Below, one piece after another: positions 51,550 through 63,244 of a stretch of 64,000 nucleotides of DNA. Within the stretch, counting starts at the first letter, position 1; each line of letters begins with the position of its first letter. The stretch comes from Pigmentiphaga sp. H8 (lineage in GTDB: Bacteria > Pseudomonadota > Gammaproteobacteria > Burkholderiales > Burkholderiaceae_B), in assembly GCF_003854895.1 (NCBI RefSeq), contig NZ_CP033966.1, positions 682,001 to 746,000 on the forward strand, written 5' to 3'. Made by a program: the position numbers and the translations under genes. The notes beneath the pieces were generated by a model. The model did no database searches. It saw only the letters and a list, made by a program, of their open reading frames with translations, and had not been told where the DNA came from.

Positions 51550-52530
51550 CTACTCCAGCGTGACGCCGGCCGTCTGCACCATCTTGCGCCAGCGGGCGAT
51601 CTCGTTGCGGTGGAACTCCTCGACCTGCGCCAGGGGCTTGAACCAGGGTTCGAAGCCCGCGCCGGCCAGCTTCTGCTGGATGTCGGGCTGGGCCATGACA
51701 CGCGCCAGCTCGTCGCTCCACTTGGTCAGGACCGCGCGCGGCGTGCCGGCGGGGGCGTACAGCCCGATCCAGCTGTCGGCCGACAGCGTCTCGTAGCCGA
51801 GTTCGTGCAGCGTGGGGACGTCGGGGGCCTGCGCCTCGCGGGTATCGCCCGAGATGGCCAGCGCGCGCAGCTTGCCGGCCTTGATGTAGGCGATGGCGCT
51901 GGCGTAGCTCGCGGTCATGAAATCCACGTGGCCGGCGATCAGGTCGGTCACGGCCGGCGCGGCGCCCTTGTAGGGGATGTGCGTGCAACGCATCTTCATG
52001 CTCGAGCACAAGGTCTCGGATACCAGGTGCGAGGACGAGCCGGGGCTGGAGGATGCGTAGTTCACCGGTTTGCCGCGCCCGCCCTGGATGAGTTCGGCCA
52101 GCGTCTTGTACGGCGAGGAGGCGGGCACGACGATGGCGTGGCGCGTGCGGGTAAGCAGGGCGACGGGCTGGACGTCCTTGCTCAGATCGAACTGGATCTT
52201 GGGGAACAGCGAGGCGTTGGTCGAATGGGTCTGGTTGTTGCCCAGCGTCAGGACGTAGCCGTCGGGCGCGGCGCGCACGCCCGCGGCGGTGCCGATCAGG
52301 CCCGAGGCGCCGGCCATGTTGTCGATCACCACGGACTGGCCCCAGGCTTCCCCGACCTGCGCGCCGATCAGGCGGGCCACCACGTCGGTGGTGCCGCCGG
52401 CCGGGAACGGGACGATGACGCGGACGGGCTTGTTGGGATAGGCGCCGTTCTGGGCGAAGGCGGGGGCGGAGGGCAGGCTGGCGGTACCGGCCAGGGTGGC
52501 CAGCAGGGCGACGAGGCGAACGGAGGTCAT
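51550..52530 (-). CDS. Bug/TctC-family periplasmic solute-binding protein
   Basis: This 326-residue protein has a Sec signal peptide (LVALLATLAGTASLPSAPAFAQ) and the family blocks YPNKPVRVIVPFPAGGTTDV, MAGASGLIG and AAPDGYVLTL. The ATG at 52530 is preceded by GAGGATATCC. It sits between the maleate-isomerase-like gene and the aldo/keto reductase gene, probably in one operon led by the flavin hydroxylase gene, and likely binds that pathway's acid substrate. A longer upstream reading would overlap the previous gene and was not used. Confidence 0.85.
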   Translation of the reverse strand: MTSVRLVALLATLAGTASLPSAPAFAQNGAYPNKPVRVIVPFPAGGTTDVVARLIGAQVGEAWGQSVVIDNMAGASGLIGTAAGVRAAPDGYVLTLGNNQTHSTNASLFPKIQFDLSKDVQPVALLTRTRHAIVVPASSPYKTLAELIQGGRGKPVNYASSSPGSSSHLVSETLCSSMKMRCTHIPYKGAAPAVTDLIAGHVDFMTASYASAIAYIKAGKLRALAISGDTREAQAPDVPTLHELGYETLSADSWIGLYAPAGTPRAVLTKWSDELARVMAQPDIQQKLAGAGFEPWFKPLAQVEEFHRNEIARWRKMVQTAGVTLE

Positions 52531-52577
52531 GGCGGATATCCTCGATGAAATGATGGGACGGAGTCGGACGATTCGGG

Positions 52578-53321
52578 TCAGGCCTTGCACAGCCAGGGGA
52601 AGGCCCGCGTCATCCAGTCGGGATGGGGGATGCCCAGCGTCCGGCTGATGCTCCAGATGCTGCACAGGTTGGACGACAGGATAGGGACCTGTTTGCCGGT
52701 CGCCTGGATGATCGATTCGATGGTGGGCATGCCCGTGCCCGACAGCAGCACGGCGCCGTCGGGATGCGCCTGCACCGAGGCCAGCCGCTGGGCGACCTCG
52801 GCCGGCGAGACCTTGTAGGCGACCAGTTCGTCGGCGAAGTGTTCGACGTGGTCCACCTGCACGCCCGCGCCGCGCCAGTAGGCGATGGCCAGTTCGGTCA
52901 GCCAGTCGGGATAGGGCGACACCATGCTGATGCGCGTGATGCCCAGGTGGCGCAGCGCGCGCGCCAGCGCGAAGCTGGCGGTTTCCACGGGCATGCCGAA
53001 CTGTTCGGACAGTTGCGCGCAGCGGCGCAGGTCTTCCTGGTGGCCGATGCGGTATTGTGAGCCGGTCAGGGCGATGACGGCACCGTCGAGCCTGAGCGAG
53101 CCGAAGCCTTGCAGGCAGGACGCATAGCTGTCCAGATAGGCCAGGTTGCGGGTATCGAGATCGCCGGCCACCACGGGCAGGCGCATCGCGTGCAGCGCGG
53201 CGGCGGGCGGCAGCAGCGCCGGGTATTCGACTTCCACGGTGGGGTTGGCGGGCGGCACCAGGGCGCCGACCCGCCATTGGGGGCGGCTGACGAGGGGGAG
53301 ATCGGTCATGGCGGGGCTCAT
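52578..53321 (-). CDS. Maleate isomerase/arylmalonate decarboxylase-family protein without the usual cysteines
   Basis: This 247-residue protein has the Asp/Glu racemase-like fold of maleate isomerase (NicE) and arylmalonate decarboxylase: WRVGALVPPANPTVEVEYPA at the start and RISMVSPYPDWLTELAI in the middle. The two catalytic cysteines of maleate isomerase would fall in ALTGSQY (86-88) and LLSGTGMPT (193-200); neither segment has cysteine, having Gly/Ser and Thr/Gly instead. Arylmalonate decarboxylase keeps the second one. The chemistry must therefore differ or be lost. Its ATG overlaps the stop of the flavin hydroxylase gene (ATGA); an internal ATG at 53309 is possible. Confidence 0.72.
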   Translation of the reverse strand: MSPAMTDLPLVSRPQWRVGALVPPANPTVEVEYPALLPPAAALHAMRLPVVAGDLDTRNLAYLDSYASCLQGFGSLRLDGAVIALTGSQYRIGHQEDLRRCAQLSEQFGMPVETASFALARALRHLGITRISMVSPYPDWLTELAIAYWRGAGVQVDHVEHFADELVAYKVSPAEVAQRLASVQAHPDGAVLLSGTGMPTIESIIQATGKQVPILSSNLCSIWSISRTLGIPHPDWMTRAFPWLCKA

Positions 53322-54514
53322 GCGGTGGCGGAAACGGGATCGATGCGGCGCGCCAGTTCGGGGGCCATGTCCAGCATGGCGGTCCGGCGCAGGAAGGCGA
53401 GACGCTGGACGGGGTCGCCCAGCAGTCCCTTGACGTTGTCGAGCCAGGTGGCCTGCCCGGTCACCATGGCATCGGTGCGCGGCAGCAGGGAGTCGGCGGC
53501 GACCTGGTGGCGCCGGTCGGCGGCCGCGTCGACGACGGCTTGGTCGTCCTTGCGCAGGCCCTCGACCAGGGCGGTGGCCATGAAGTAGGCGTCGTGCAGG
53601 CCGCAGTTCATGTTCATGCCGCCGCGGGTGTTGCTGAGGTGGGCGGCGTCGCCGGCCAGGTAGATGCGCCCCGCGCGGTACGTGCCGGCCACGAACTTGC
53701 TGGCCGAATACACGTCCTGGCCGACGATGTTGGGCAGCTCCTTCAGCCCGGGCACCAGTTGCTGGAGCCGTTCCAGTATCCAGGCGCGCGACTGGGCGCG
53801 GGCCTCGTCCACGTCGGGCGGCACGCGCAGGATGATTCGCCAGCAGTCGGGCATGCGCAGGAAGCTGGCCGAGGCGTCACCGTTGACGAGGTAGCTGATG
53901 GGCCGTAGGCCGGGCAGGATGCGTTCCAGGCTTTCGTCGGCCAGCACCCGCAACACGCAGCCGGGATAGGGGGTCGGGTCGAACGGCAGGCCCATGGACT
54001 CCCGCACCTGGCTGCGCGCGCCGTCGGTGCCGAGCAGGTAGTCGGCGCGCAGAGTCTGGACACCCTCGGGGCCTTGCACGCGCACGGTGACGCCGCCGGC
54101 GTCCGAGGCCGCGTCCAGGAAGGCGGTGCCGAACCGGACGTCGGCATGCGGATGTTCGCGCAGTTGCGCCAGCAGCAGCGGCGTGATGCGCGACTGTTCC
54201 AGGTGCAGGCGATACGGATAGTCGGTGTCGTTCTTCAGTTCGGCCAGGGCGATTTCGCCCAGGATGCCTTGTTCGGTGCTGCGGTACTGGATGTGCGTGA
54301 CGTCCTGCCCCTGTTCCAGCATGGCGGACAGCACGCCCAGGTGGTCCAGCACCGCCAGGGTGGGCGCGTGGAAGGTCGAGGCCTTCGAGGCTTCGTTGAG
54401 CCGGTCGCGCTTTTCCAGGAGCGTGACGCGCAGGCCGGCGCGCGCGATGATCAGCGCGGCGGTCAGGCCCACCGGCCCGGCGCCGGCAACGATGACGTGG
54501 TGAGGTTGCTGCAT
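53318..54514 (-). CDS. FAD-dependent aromatic hydroxylase (MhpA/PheA-like)
   Basis: This 398-residue class A flavin monooxygenase has the FAD motif GAGPVGLTAALIIA at residues 11-24, the DG motif LGTDGARSQVRES and the GDAAHLSNTRGGMN motif near residue 285. Class A enzymes hydroxylate phenols or aromatic acids with NAD(P)H. AAGGA precedes the ATG at 54514; a longer reading would start inside the palindrome at 54562. It heads the operon with the maleate-isomerase-like, Bug and aldo/keto reductase genes. It is likely controlled by the adjacent HutC-type GntR protein. Confidence 0.82.
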   Translation of the reverse strand: MQQPHHVIVAGAGPVGLTAALIIARAGLRVTLLEKRDRLNEASKASTFHAPTLAVLDHLGVLSAMLEQGQDVTHIQYRSTEQGILGEIALAELKNDTDYPYRLHLEQSRITPLLLAQLREHPHADVRFGTAFLDAASDAGGVTVRVQGPEGVQTLRADYLLGTDGARSQVRESMGLPFDPTPYPGCVLRVLADESLERILPGLRPISYLVNGDASASFLRMPDCWRIILRVPPDVDEARAQSRAWILERLQQLVPGLKELPNIVGQDVYSASKFVAGTYRAGRIYLAGDAAHLSNTRGGMNMNCGLHDAYFMATALVEGLRKDDQAVVDAAADRRHQVAADSLLPRTDAMVTGQATWLDNVKGLLGDPVQRLAFLRRTAMLDMAPELARRIDPVSATA

Positions 54515-54561
54515 GGAATCCTTCTGTCGATGAGGCGACCGGCGCTGGCATCGAGCCGGTT

Positions 54562-54594
54562 TAAAAGTATTTTGTATCATACATAATACTTTTA
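54562..54594. promoter_or_regulatory. 33-base near-perfect palindrome, probable GntR/HutC operator
   Basis: Arms TAAAAGTATT (54562-54571) and AATACTTTTA (54585-54594) enclose a second palindrome TGTAT-C-ATACA (54573-54583); only one base pair of the whole is mismatched. The inner part fits the TGTATATACA-like sites of the HutC subfamily. It lies between the gntR gene and the flavin hydroxylase gene, 48 bases before the hydroxylase ATG. Binding by the product of 54700-55515 is inferred. Confidence 0.6.
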
Positions 54595-54699
54595 TGGGTA
54601 TTGTCGGGGATACGGATCAGGGCGCGACGGCTCAGGCCGGCGACGGGCGTATCGGCGGGATCAGGGGAGGGGGCGGCGCGCGCGACGGCGCCGCCCGGG

Positions 54700-55515
54700 T
54701 CAGTCCGGGACTTCCGACCAGCGCGGGGCGTCGCCCTGTTCGATGCGCGACAGGTTCACGCGGTACTCGTAGCGATCGGGCCGGTAGAGTTCGTGCAGGA
54801 TCTCGATGGGCCGCCCGGCGGTATCGCGGTAGACCCGCGTCAGGCTGATCAGCGCGCTGCCCATCTCGACCTGCAGCGCCTGCGCCGTATCCTTGTCGGC
54901 CAGCGTGGCGCTGATCCACTGCTCGGCCTGGGTGGCCTTCACGCCCTGGCGCTCGAGCAGGATGGACACCGGCGTGTTGCGCAAGTCGCTGCGTTTGAGC
55001 AGGCTGGCCTCGGGTTCCGGCAGGTAGCAGGTGATATGCGAGAAGGGCGAGGTGGCGTCGCTGCGCACGCGCACGATACGCAGGCCCGGCTCGCCCTGCT
55101 GCCGGTCCAGCAGCGGCGCGATGTTGGTCGGCAACCCGACGCGCTCGAACGCCAGCAGCCTGACCTTGGTCGTCTCCTGGAAGTGGACGATGTTCTCGAT
55201 CAGGCCGCTGAAGCCGGTCTTGCCGGGCGGGCGGACGGGCTTGCGGGCGAAGGTCCCCCGGCCGCGCTGGCGCGTGATCAGGCCGTCGGCCTCCAGGATG
55301 TTCATCGCCTTGCGCAGGGTCACACGCGAGACCTGGAAGCGTTCGGCGAACTCGGCCTCGGTCGGCAGCGGCGTGTGTTCGTCGTAGCCATGGTCCCGGA
55401 TGTGCTGGAGCAGCAGGGTATAGACCCGGTAGTAGAGCGGGACGTAGTCGGCGATGCGATGCGAGGCGGCGGCGTCCTCGCTTTTCCGGGAGCGGGTGGA
55501 GTCGGTTCTGGTCAC
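54700..55515 (-). CDS. GntR-family (HutC/UTRA type) transcriptional regulator
   Basis: The 271-residue protein has an N-terminal winged helix (about 25-95, EFAERFQVSRVTLRKAMNIL) and a C-terminal UTRA ligand domain (about 110-260, ending with a run such as HELYRPDRYEYRVNL). The start is GTG at 55515. It precedes the flavin hydroxylase operon on the same strand with a 185-base gap that holds the palindrome at 54562-54594. HutC-type proteins often respond to the pathway substrate. Its ligand is unknown. Confidence 0.87.
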   Translation of the reverse strand: MTRTDSTRSRKSEDAAASHRIADYVPLYYRVYTLLLQHIRDHGYDEHTPLPTEAEFAERFQVSRVTLRKAMNILEADGLITRQRGRGTFARKPVRPPGKTGFSGLIENIVHFQETTKVRLLAFERVGLPTNIAPLLDRQQGEPGLRIVRVRSDATSPFSHITCYLPEPEASLLKRSDLRNTPVSILLERQGVKATQAEQWISATLADKDTAQALQVEMGSALISLTRVYRDTAGRPIEILHELYRPDRYEYRVNLSRIEQGDAPRWSEVPD

Positions 55516-55612
55516 GATGGGGCGGCACGGCGGCGCATGCCGTCATGCCGGGTAGGTCGCTGGGGGCTCGCGCCATCATAGCCAATTTGCCTTTCCGCCG
55601 CCGGGAGCCGGT

Positions 55613-57163
55613 TCAGCGCCGCACGAAGGGGTTGGGGATGTCGGTTTCCATGGACAGCCAGACGCTCTTGATCTCCATGTACTCGCGCATGCCGGCAATG
55701 CCGCATTCGCGCCCGACGCCGCTCATCTTGAAGCCGCCGAACGGCGACGTGACGCTGGTCGAGCGGTAGTTGTTGACCCAGACCGTGCCGGCCCGCACCT
55801 TGCCCGCCATGCGCAGCGCACGCGGCATGGAGGTGGTCCAGACGCCGGCCGCCAGGCCGAAGTCGACGTCGTTGGCGATGGCCACGGCCTCGTCTTCGTC
55901 CTGGAAGCGGATGACCGACAGAATGGGGCCGAACACCTCTTCCTGGGCGATGCGCATGCGGTTGTCCACGTCCGCGAAGATGGTGGGCTGGAAGAACAGC
56001 CCCTCGGGGCACTCCGGCACGTGGGCGCGCTTGCCGCCCGCCACCAGCCGGGCGCCGTCGGCCAGCGCGACCTGCACATAGGATTCGATCTTGTCGAGCT
56101 GCGGCGCGGTGGAGATGGGCGCCACCTGGGTCTGTGCATCGGCGGGGTGGCCGAAGCGGGCGCTGCCGGCGATCTCGACCAGGCGTTCCAGGAAGCGGTC
56201 GTGGATGCCGTCCTGGAGCAGCAGGCGCGAGCCGGCCACGCAGGTCTGGCCCGAGGCGGCGAAAATGCCGGCCACGGCGCCCTTCAGGGCCTGTTCGAAG
56301 TCGGCGTCGTCGAACACGATGTTGGGCGACTTGCCGCCCAGCTCCAGCGTCACGCGCTTCATGCGCGAGGCGGCCTGCTCGTTGATGCGCTGGCCGGCCT
56401 CGGGGCCGCCGGTGAAGGCGATGCGCTGTACCAGCGGATGGTCCACCAGCGCGGCCCCGACCTCGGCGCCCAGCCCGGTCACGACGTTGACGACGCCCTC
56501 GGGCACGCCGGCGAGCTGGAACAGCTTCATCAGTTCGAGCAGCGAGGCCGAGGTGAATTCCGAGGGCTTGAGCACCACCGTGTTGCCGGCCGCCAGGGCG
56601 GGCGCGATCTTCATGCTGGCCAGTGGCAGGGGCGAGTTCCAGGGCGTGATGCAGGCGACCACGCCCAGCGGTTCGTAGACGGTGTAGTTGAAGACGCCCG
56701 GCTTGTCGGTCGGGATGACCGTACCTTCCATCTTGTCGGCCAGGCCGCCGTAGTAATAGTAGTAGTTGGCCATGTAGCGCATCTGCATGGACAGCTCTGC
56801 GCTGAGCTTGCCGTTGTCGCGCTGTTCCACGTGCGCCAGCCATTCCGCGTGTTCGGTGACCAGGTCGCCGATGCGGCGCAGCAGCGCGCCGCGTTGGCTG
56901 GCGTTCATGGCCGGCCACGCGCCCCGGGTGAAGGCGCGATGGGCGGCTTGCACGGCCGTGTCCACGTCCTGCGCGGTGCCGCGGGCGATGCTGGCCCATT
57001 GGCGTCCGGTGACCGGGTCGCTGGTGGCCAGGCGGGCGCCAGCGGCGCCGGTGAACCCGCCGTCGATGAACTGGGTGTAGACCAGGTGGCCCTGCGCGTC
57101 GGCGGCGGTGGGCGGGAGCTTGGGGAACTGCTGGGCGTAGGCCTGGGTGTCGGGACGTGGCAT
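55613..57163 (-). CDS. NAD(P)-dependent aldehyde dehydrogenase
   Basis: This 516-residue ALDH-superfamily enzyme has the catalytic cysteine in ASGQTCVAGSR, the general-base glutamate in VTLELGGKSPN, the cofactor motif ITPWNSPLPLASMKIAPALA and the C-terminal SPFGGFKMSGVGRECG. The segment usually reading GSTETG is GGPEAGQ here. It would oxidise an aldehyde product of the upstream pathway to an acid. It follows the CobW-like gene by 30 bases on the same strand, so it is probably the last gene of the aconitase-hydantoinase operon. The substrate is not known. Confidence 0.87.
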   Translation of the reverse strand: MPRPDTQAYAQQFPKLPPTAADAQGHLVYTQFIDGGFTGAAGARLATSDPVTGRQWASIARGTAQDVDTAVQAAHRAFTRGAWPAMNASQRGALLRRIGDLVTEHAEWLAHVEQRDNGKLSAELSMQMRYMANYYYYYGGLADKMEGTVIPTDKPGVFNYTVYEPLGVVACITPWNSPLPLASMKIAPALAAGNTVVLKPSEFTSASLLELMKLFQLAGVPEGVVNVVTGLGAEVGAALVDHPLVQRIAFTGGPEAGQRINEQAASRMKRVTLELGGKSPNIVFDDADFEQALKGAVAGIFAASGQTCVAGSRLLLQDGIHDRFLERLVEIAGSARFGHPADAQTQVAPISTAPQLDKIESYVQVALADGARLVAGGKRAHVPECPEGLFFQPTIFADVDNRMRIAQEEVFGPILSVIRFQDEDEAVAIANDVDFGLAAGVWTTSMPRALRMAGKVRAGTVWVNNYRSTSVTSPFGGFKMSGVGRECGIAGMREYMEIKSVWLSMETDIPNPFVRR

Positions 57164-57193
57164 GGAATCGAAGTCTGGAAATGAAGGGGTGGG

Positions 57194-58201
57194 TCAGGCG
57201 CCGCCGTCGAGCGCGGCGGCGGCCCGTGCGAGGTCTTCCTCGTCGGCGTCGCGGGTGATGACCACCAGCACGCCGGACAGATCGTCGGGCACCTGGCCGT
57301 CCAGCAGCTGGGGCGGGCTGAAGGCGTGGCGCACGCCATGGATGGCGTAGTGCGCGCCGTCTTCCATGCGCAGGATGCCCTTGACGCGCAGCAGCCGTTC
57401 GCCCAGCCGGGATTGCATGAAGGCGACCCAGGCGGCGTAGCGTTCCCAGCCGACCGGACCATCGGCCCGGATCAGGTGCGAGGCGATGCCGTAGCGCAGG
57501 ACGTGGGCGAGCCGCGTCCAGGCCTGCGGGCGTTCCTGCTCGGGCGGGCCCGGCACCGCGGCCCGGCGGTCCGCCGCCTGGAAGAGGTCGGTCGGTTCCC
57601 GCAGGCCGTCGCGATTCGCGTGCAGGACCGGAGCTCCGGGCGCCTGCCGGCGCAGTTGCCCGGCCAGGGCCGATGCGGCCTCGGGCGTGACCGTGTCGGT
57701 CTTGGTCAGGACCACGAGGTCGGCCACCGCGAGCTGCGTGGCGGCGGTCTCGTATTCTTCCAGCGTGGCCGCGCCGTGGGCGGCGTCGATGGTGGTGATC
57801 ACGCCGGCCAGCCGCACGTGGCGGGCGATGGAGGCGTCGGATGCCAGGGCGTTGATCAGCGGGCCCGGCTCGGCCAGCCCCGAGGTCTCGACCACGATGC
57901 GCGAGAACGCCGGGATCTCACCGCGCAGGCGCCGGTAGTACAGCGTCTCCAACGTCTCTTGCAGCGCGTTGTTGCTGGCGCAGCACAGGCACCCGGAGTC
58001 CAGCAGCACGATGTCGTCTTCGCTGGACTGGCCGACCAGCACGTGGTCCAGGCCGATCTCGCCGAACTCGTTGATGACCACGGCGGTGTCGGCGAACGCC
58101 GGGCTGTGCACCAGCCCGGCGAGCAGGGTGGTCTTGCCGCTGCCCAGGAACCCGGTCAAGAGATAGACCGGGATGGGCGCGGCGGACGTGGCGAACGGCA
58201 T
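57194..58201 (-). CDS. CobW/COG0523-family GTPase, metallochaperone-like
   Basis: The 335-residue protein is a G3E GTPase with Walker A GFLGSGKTT (17-25), the family metal site C71-L-C73-C74 (SGCLCCASN), the Walker B-like VVETSGLAEPGP and the guanine motif TKTD. A CobW C-terminal domain covers about 245-330 (RVKGILRMEDGAHYAIHGV). COG0523 proteins deliver zinc or other metals to target enzymes. Between a metal-dependent hydantoinase, a cysteine hydrolase and the ALDH gene, the natural client would be the amidohydrolase. That link is inferred from position. Confidence 0.85.
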   Translation of the reverse strand: MPFATSAAPIPVYLLTGFLGSGKTTLLAGLVHSPAFADTAVVINEFGEIGLDHVLVGQSSEDDIVLLDSGCLCCASNNALQETLETLYYRRLRGEIPAFSRIVVETSGLAEPGPLINALASDASIARHVRLAGVITTIDAAHGAATLEEYETAATQLAVADLVVLTKTDTVTPEAASALAGQLRRQAPGAPVLHANRDGLREPTDLFQAADRRAAVPGPPEQERPQAWTRLAHVLRYGIASHLIRADGPVGWERYAAWVAFMQSRLGERLLRVKGILRMEDGAHYAIHGVRHAFSPPQLLDGQVPDDLSGVLVVITRDADEEDLARAAAALDGGA

Positions 58202-58212
58202 GCGCGGGACGC

Positions 58213-58944
58213 TCAGCCGGCCGAGCCGCCGCCCTGGCGCACCGGCAGGGCGGCCAGGTAGTCGCGTACTTCGGCCGAGGGAATCACGTCGGCGTACTTG
58301 CAGTTCAGATCGAACAGGTTGATGGCGTGGCTGGCCTGGAAGCGGTCGAACGCGGTCTCTTCGGGAATGATCACCTTGAAGTTGTACGAGTAGGCGTCCA
58401 CGGCGGTGGCGCGCAGGCAGCCCGACGAGGTGCAGCCGACCAGGATCAGCGTGTCGACGTCCAGGAAGTTCAGGTGGCTCATGAAGGTCGTGCCGAAAAA
58501 GCACGATGGCTTGGTCTTGGTGATGCGGATGTCCTGCGGGCGCGGTGCCAGCGCCTCGACGGTCCGGGTGGCGTGGGTATCCGCCAGCACGGTCTTTTCC
58601 CCGCCGCGATGGTTCTTGCCGACCTGCACGCCGCTGTCGAGCAGGTCGGGGCGGCGCGCGCTTTCCGTGTAGAACACGGGGATGTTCTTCTCGCGCGCAA
58701 GTTCGAGCAGCGGCACCATGTGCGCGACGGCGTCCCAGGCTTCCTTGCCGCAGTGGGTGCGGTACTGCTTGAGGCCGTCCAGGATCTCCTGCGGGGTGTC
58801 GCCGCAGAAGTTGTACTGGACGTCGATGATGAACAGGGCGGGGCGCGTGCCGAAGCCGCCGCGCTTGCCGTAGCCGGCCACGGCAAGGACCTGCTGGTCG
58901 CGTTCGGTCAGGAAGTCGTCCCAGATGCGTTTGGTTTGGCTCAT
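58213..58944 (-). CDS. Isochorismatase-like cysteine hydrolase (N-carbamoyl/amide hydrolase type)
   Basis: This 243-residue enzyme has the catalytic triad of the family: D41 (ALFIIDVQYNF), K144 (TKTKPSCFFG) and C175 (TSSGCLRATAVDA). The N-terminal WDDFLTERDQQVLAVAGYG is shared with N-carbamoylsarcosine amidase-like members. It probably hydrolyses an N-carbamoyl or amide bond. Next to a hydantoinase gene this suggests hydantoin-type ring opening followed by removal of the carbamoyl group. It is not a clear NicF orthologue. The ATG at 58944 has AAGGA in front. Confidence 0.82.
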   Translation of the reverse strand: MSQTKRIWDDFLTERDQQVLAVAGYGKRGGFGTRPALFIIDVQYNFCGDTPQEILDGLKQYRTHCGKEAWDAVAHMVPLLELAREKNIPVFYTESARRPDLLDSGVQVGKNHRGGEKTVLADTHATRTVEALAPRPQDIRITKTKPSCFFGTTFMSHLNFLDVDTLILVGCTSSGCLRATAVDAYSYNFKVIIPEETAFDRFQASHAINLFDLNCKYADVIPSAEVRDYLAALPVRQGGGSAG

Positions 58945-58963
58945 GTCGTTTCCTTGGGGAGTA

Positions 58964-60324
58964 TCAAAGGCGCCGGAGGTAGCGGCCGCCGGGCTGGCGG
59001 CGGGCGTCATCGGTGATCTTGCCGTCCAGGGCCACGGTGCGGCCGCGCACCAGCGTGCGCACCGGCCAGCCCTTGAGCGTCATGCCCTCGTAGGGCGAAT
59101 AGTCGGCGTAGGATTCGAGCGTGGCCGGGTCCACGGTTTTTTCCAGGTCCAGGTCGACCACCAGCAGGTCGGCATCCTTGCCGACCTCGATGCCGCCCTT
59201 GGCCGGCATGTTGTAGTGCCGGGCCGAGTTGGCCGAGGCGACCTCCATCAGCCGTTCCAGCGGCACGCCGCGGCGGTGGTAGCCCTCGTGCAGCAGGATG
59301 GGCAGGATCATGCCGGTGCCGGGAAAGCCGTTGCTGGCGGCCCAGATGTCCTTGTCCTTGGTGCTGCGCTTGCGAGGCACGTGGTCCGAACCGATGGTGG
59401 TGACCGAGCCGTCCAGCACGCCTTCCCACATGGCGTCGACGTCGGCCTGGCCACGCACGGGCGGATTGACCTTGGCATAGGGGCCGGCGGGGCTCTCGTC
59501 CGTCAGGAACAGATAGTGCGGGCAGGTCTCGACGTGGATGGGCGGGGCGTTGCGGTTGCGCCGATGGCGCCGGACCTCGTCCAGGGCCTCGCCGCTGCTC
59601 AGGTGGACGATGTTGACGGCGGCACCGGTCTTGGACGCGAAATAGCACACGCGGTGCACGTTCTCGGCCTCCAGGAAGTCGGGGCTCTGCTCGTTCCAGG
59701 CCTTCAGGTCGTCGCGGCCGGCGGCGCGCAGCGGATCGCGCAGCAGCGGGATCACTTCCACGTTCTCGCAGTGCACGCCCAGGATCGCGCCCGGGATGCG
59801 CGCGGTCTCGCGCAGCGCGGCGAACAGGAGGCCGTCGTCGATGTCGGTGAAGCCCTGGGCCAGGCCGGCGGCGCCCTTGTACATCATGTAGAGCTTGTAG
59901 GACGAGACGCCGAAACGTTCGGAGATTTCCTTCAGCGTCTCGACGTGCAGGTGGCTGGTCAGGCCGAAGTGGAAGCCGAAGTCGATGCAGCTTTGCGCCA
60001 GGGCCCGGTCGTGGGCCGCCTGGAACGATTCGCGGATGTCGCGCGAGCGGTGGAAGGACAGGACCGAGGTGGTGCCGCCCAGGGCGGCGGTGCGCGACTC
60101 GGTCTCGAAGTCGGTCTCGGGCGAGCCGAAGCCGAAGTGCACGTGCGGATCGATGACGCCCGGCAGCACGCACAGGCCCTGGCAGTCGATCGTTTCATCG
60201 GCCGCCAGTTGCGCGCCGGGTTCGGCGATGACGGCGATGCGCCCCTGGCTGATGCCGATCTGGCCGGGGGTCAGGCCGCGCTGCGGCAGCAGGATCCTGG
60301 CGTTGGCCAGGACGAGGTCCAGAT

Positions 60325-60328
<4 letters not shown>
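58964..60328 (-). CDS. Dihydropyrimidinase/D-hydantoinase-type cyclic amidohydrolase
   Basis: This protein of 454 residues has the complete binuclear metal site: H62-x-H64 (DPHVHFG), carboxylated K145 (SSYKLYMM), H186 (GVHCENV), H242 (IVHLSSGEA) and D315 (IGSDHVPRK). The enzyme opens a cyclic ureide or imide ring. The start overlaps the stop of the aconitase-family gene (ATGA). The cysteine hydrolase gene follows 19 bases later and would act on the product. Hydantoin, dihydropyrimidine or a pyridine-derived lactam could all be substrates. It lacks a signal peptide and is cytoplasmic. Confidence 0.87.
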
Positions 60329-63018
<2,690 letters not shown>

Positions 63019-63061
63019 GGACGGAGGCGGCGAAAATGCGTGCGGCTTTGCTATGGTATGA

Positions 63062-63097
63062 ATCTTATGAGCACCGTTTGTTAAATGTCAACACTTT
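63062..63097 (-). promoter_or_regulatory. Promoter of the aconitase-hydantoinase operon with operator-like motif
   Basis: On the minus strand, TTGACA (complement of 63086-63091), an 18-base spacer and TAAGAT (complement of 63062-63067) make a good sigma-70 promoter about 45-75 bases before the aconitase gene. TGTCAACACTTT (63086-63097) overlaps the -35 and shares the motif seen at 63245 and 63274, so the divergent GntR protein probably represses here. Confidence 0.55.
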
Positions 63098-63244
63098 GGC
63101 GTGGAAGAGTGGTTGGGGAAATGGAGGCGGCCGCTTGCTTTGGTTCATTCCAAAGCTCGAATTGTCTTGATATAAGGCTTTTCACGCAGGCGGCGGCTTA
63201 TGCTTGAGGGTGCTTTTCATGCAAACCCGAATCACGCAAAAGAG

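Noticed and set aside
52578..53321. Naming this gene nicE (maleate isomerase) to complete the pyridine pathway.
   Set aside because: Both catalytic cysteines are missing and the gene lies in a different operon 41 kb away.
58213..58944. Naming this gene nicF (maleamate amidohydrolase).
   Set aside because: The triad fits the wider cysteine hydrolase family, but the N-terminal segment is of the N-carbamoyl amidase type and the neighbour is a hydantoinase.
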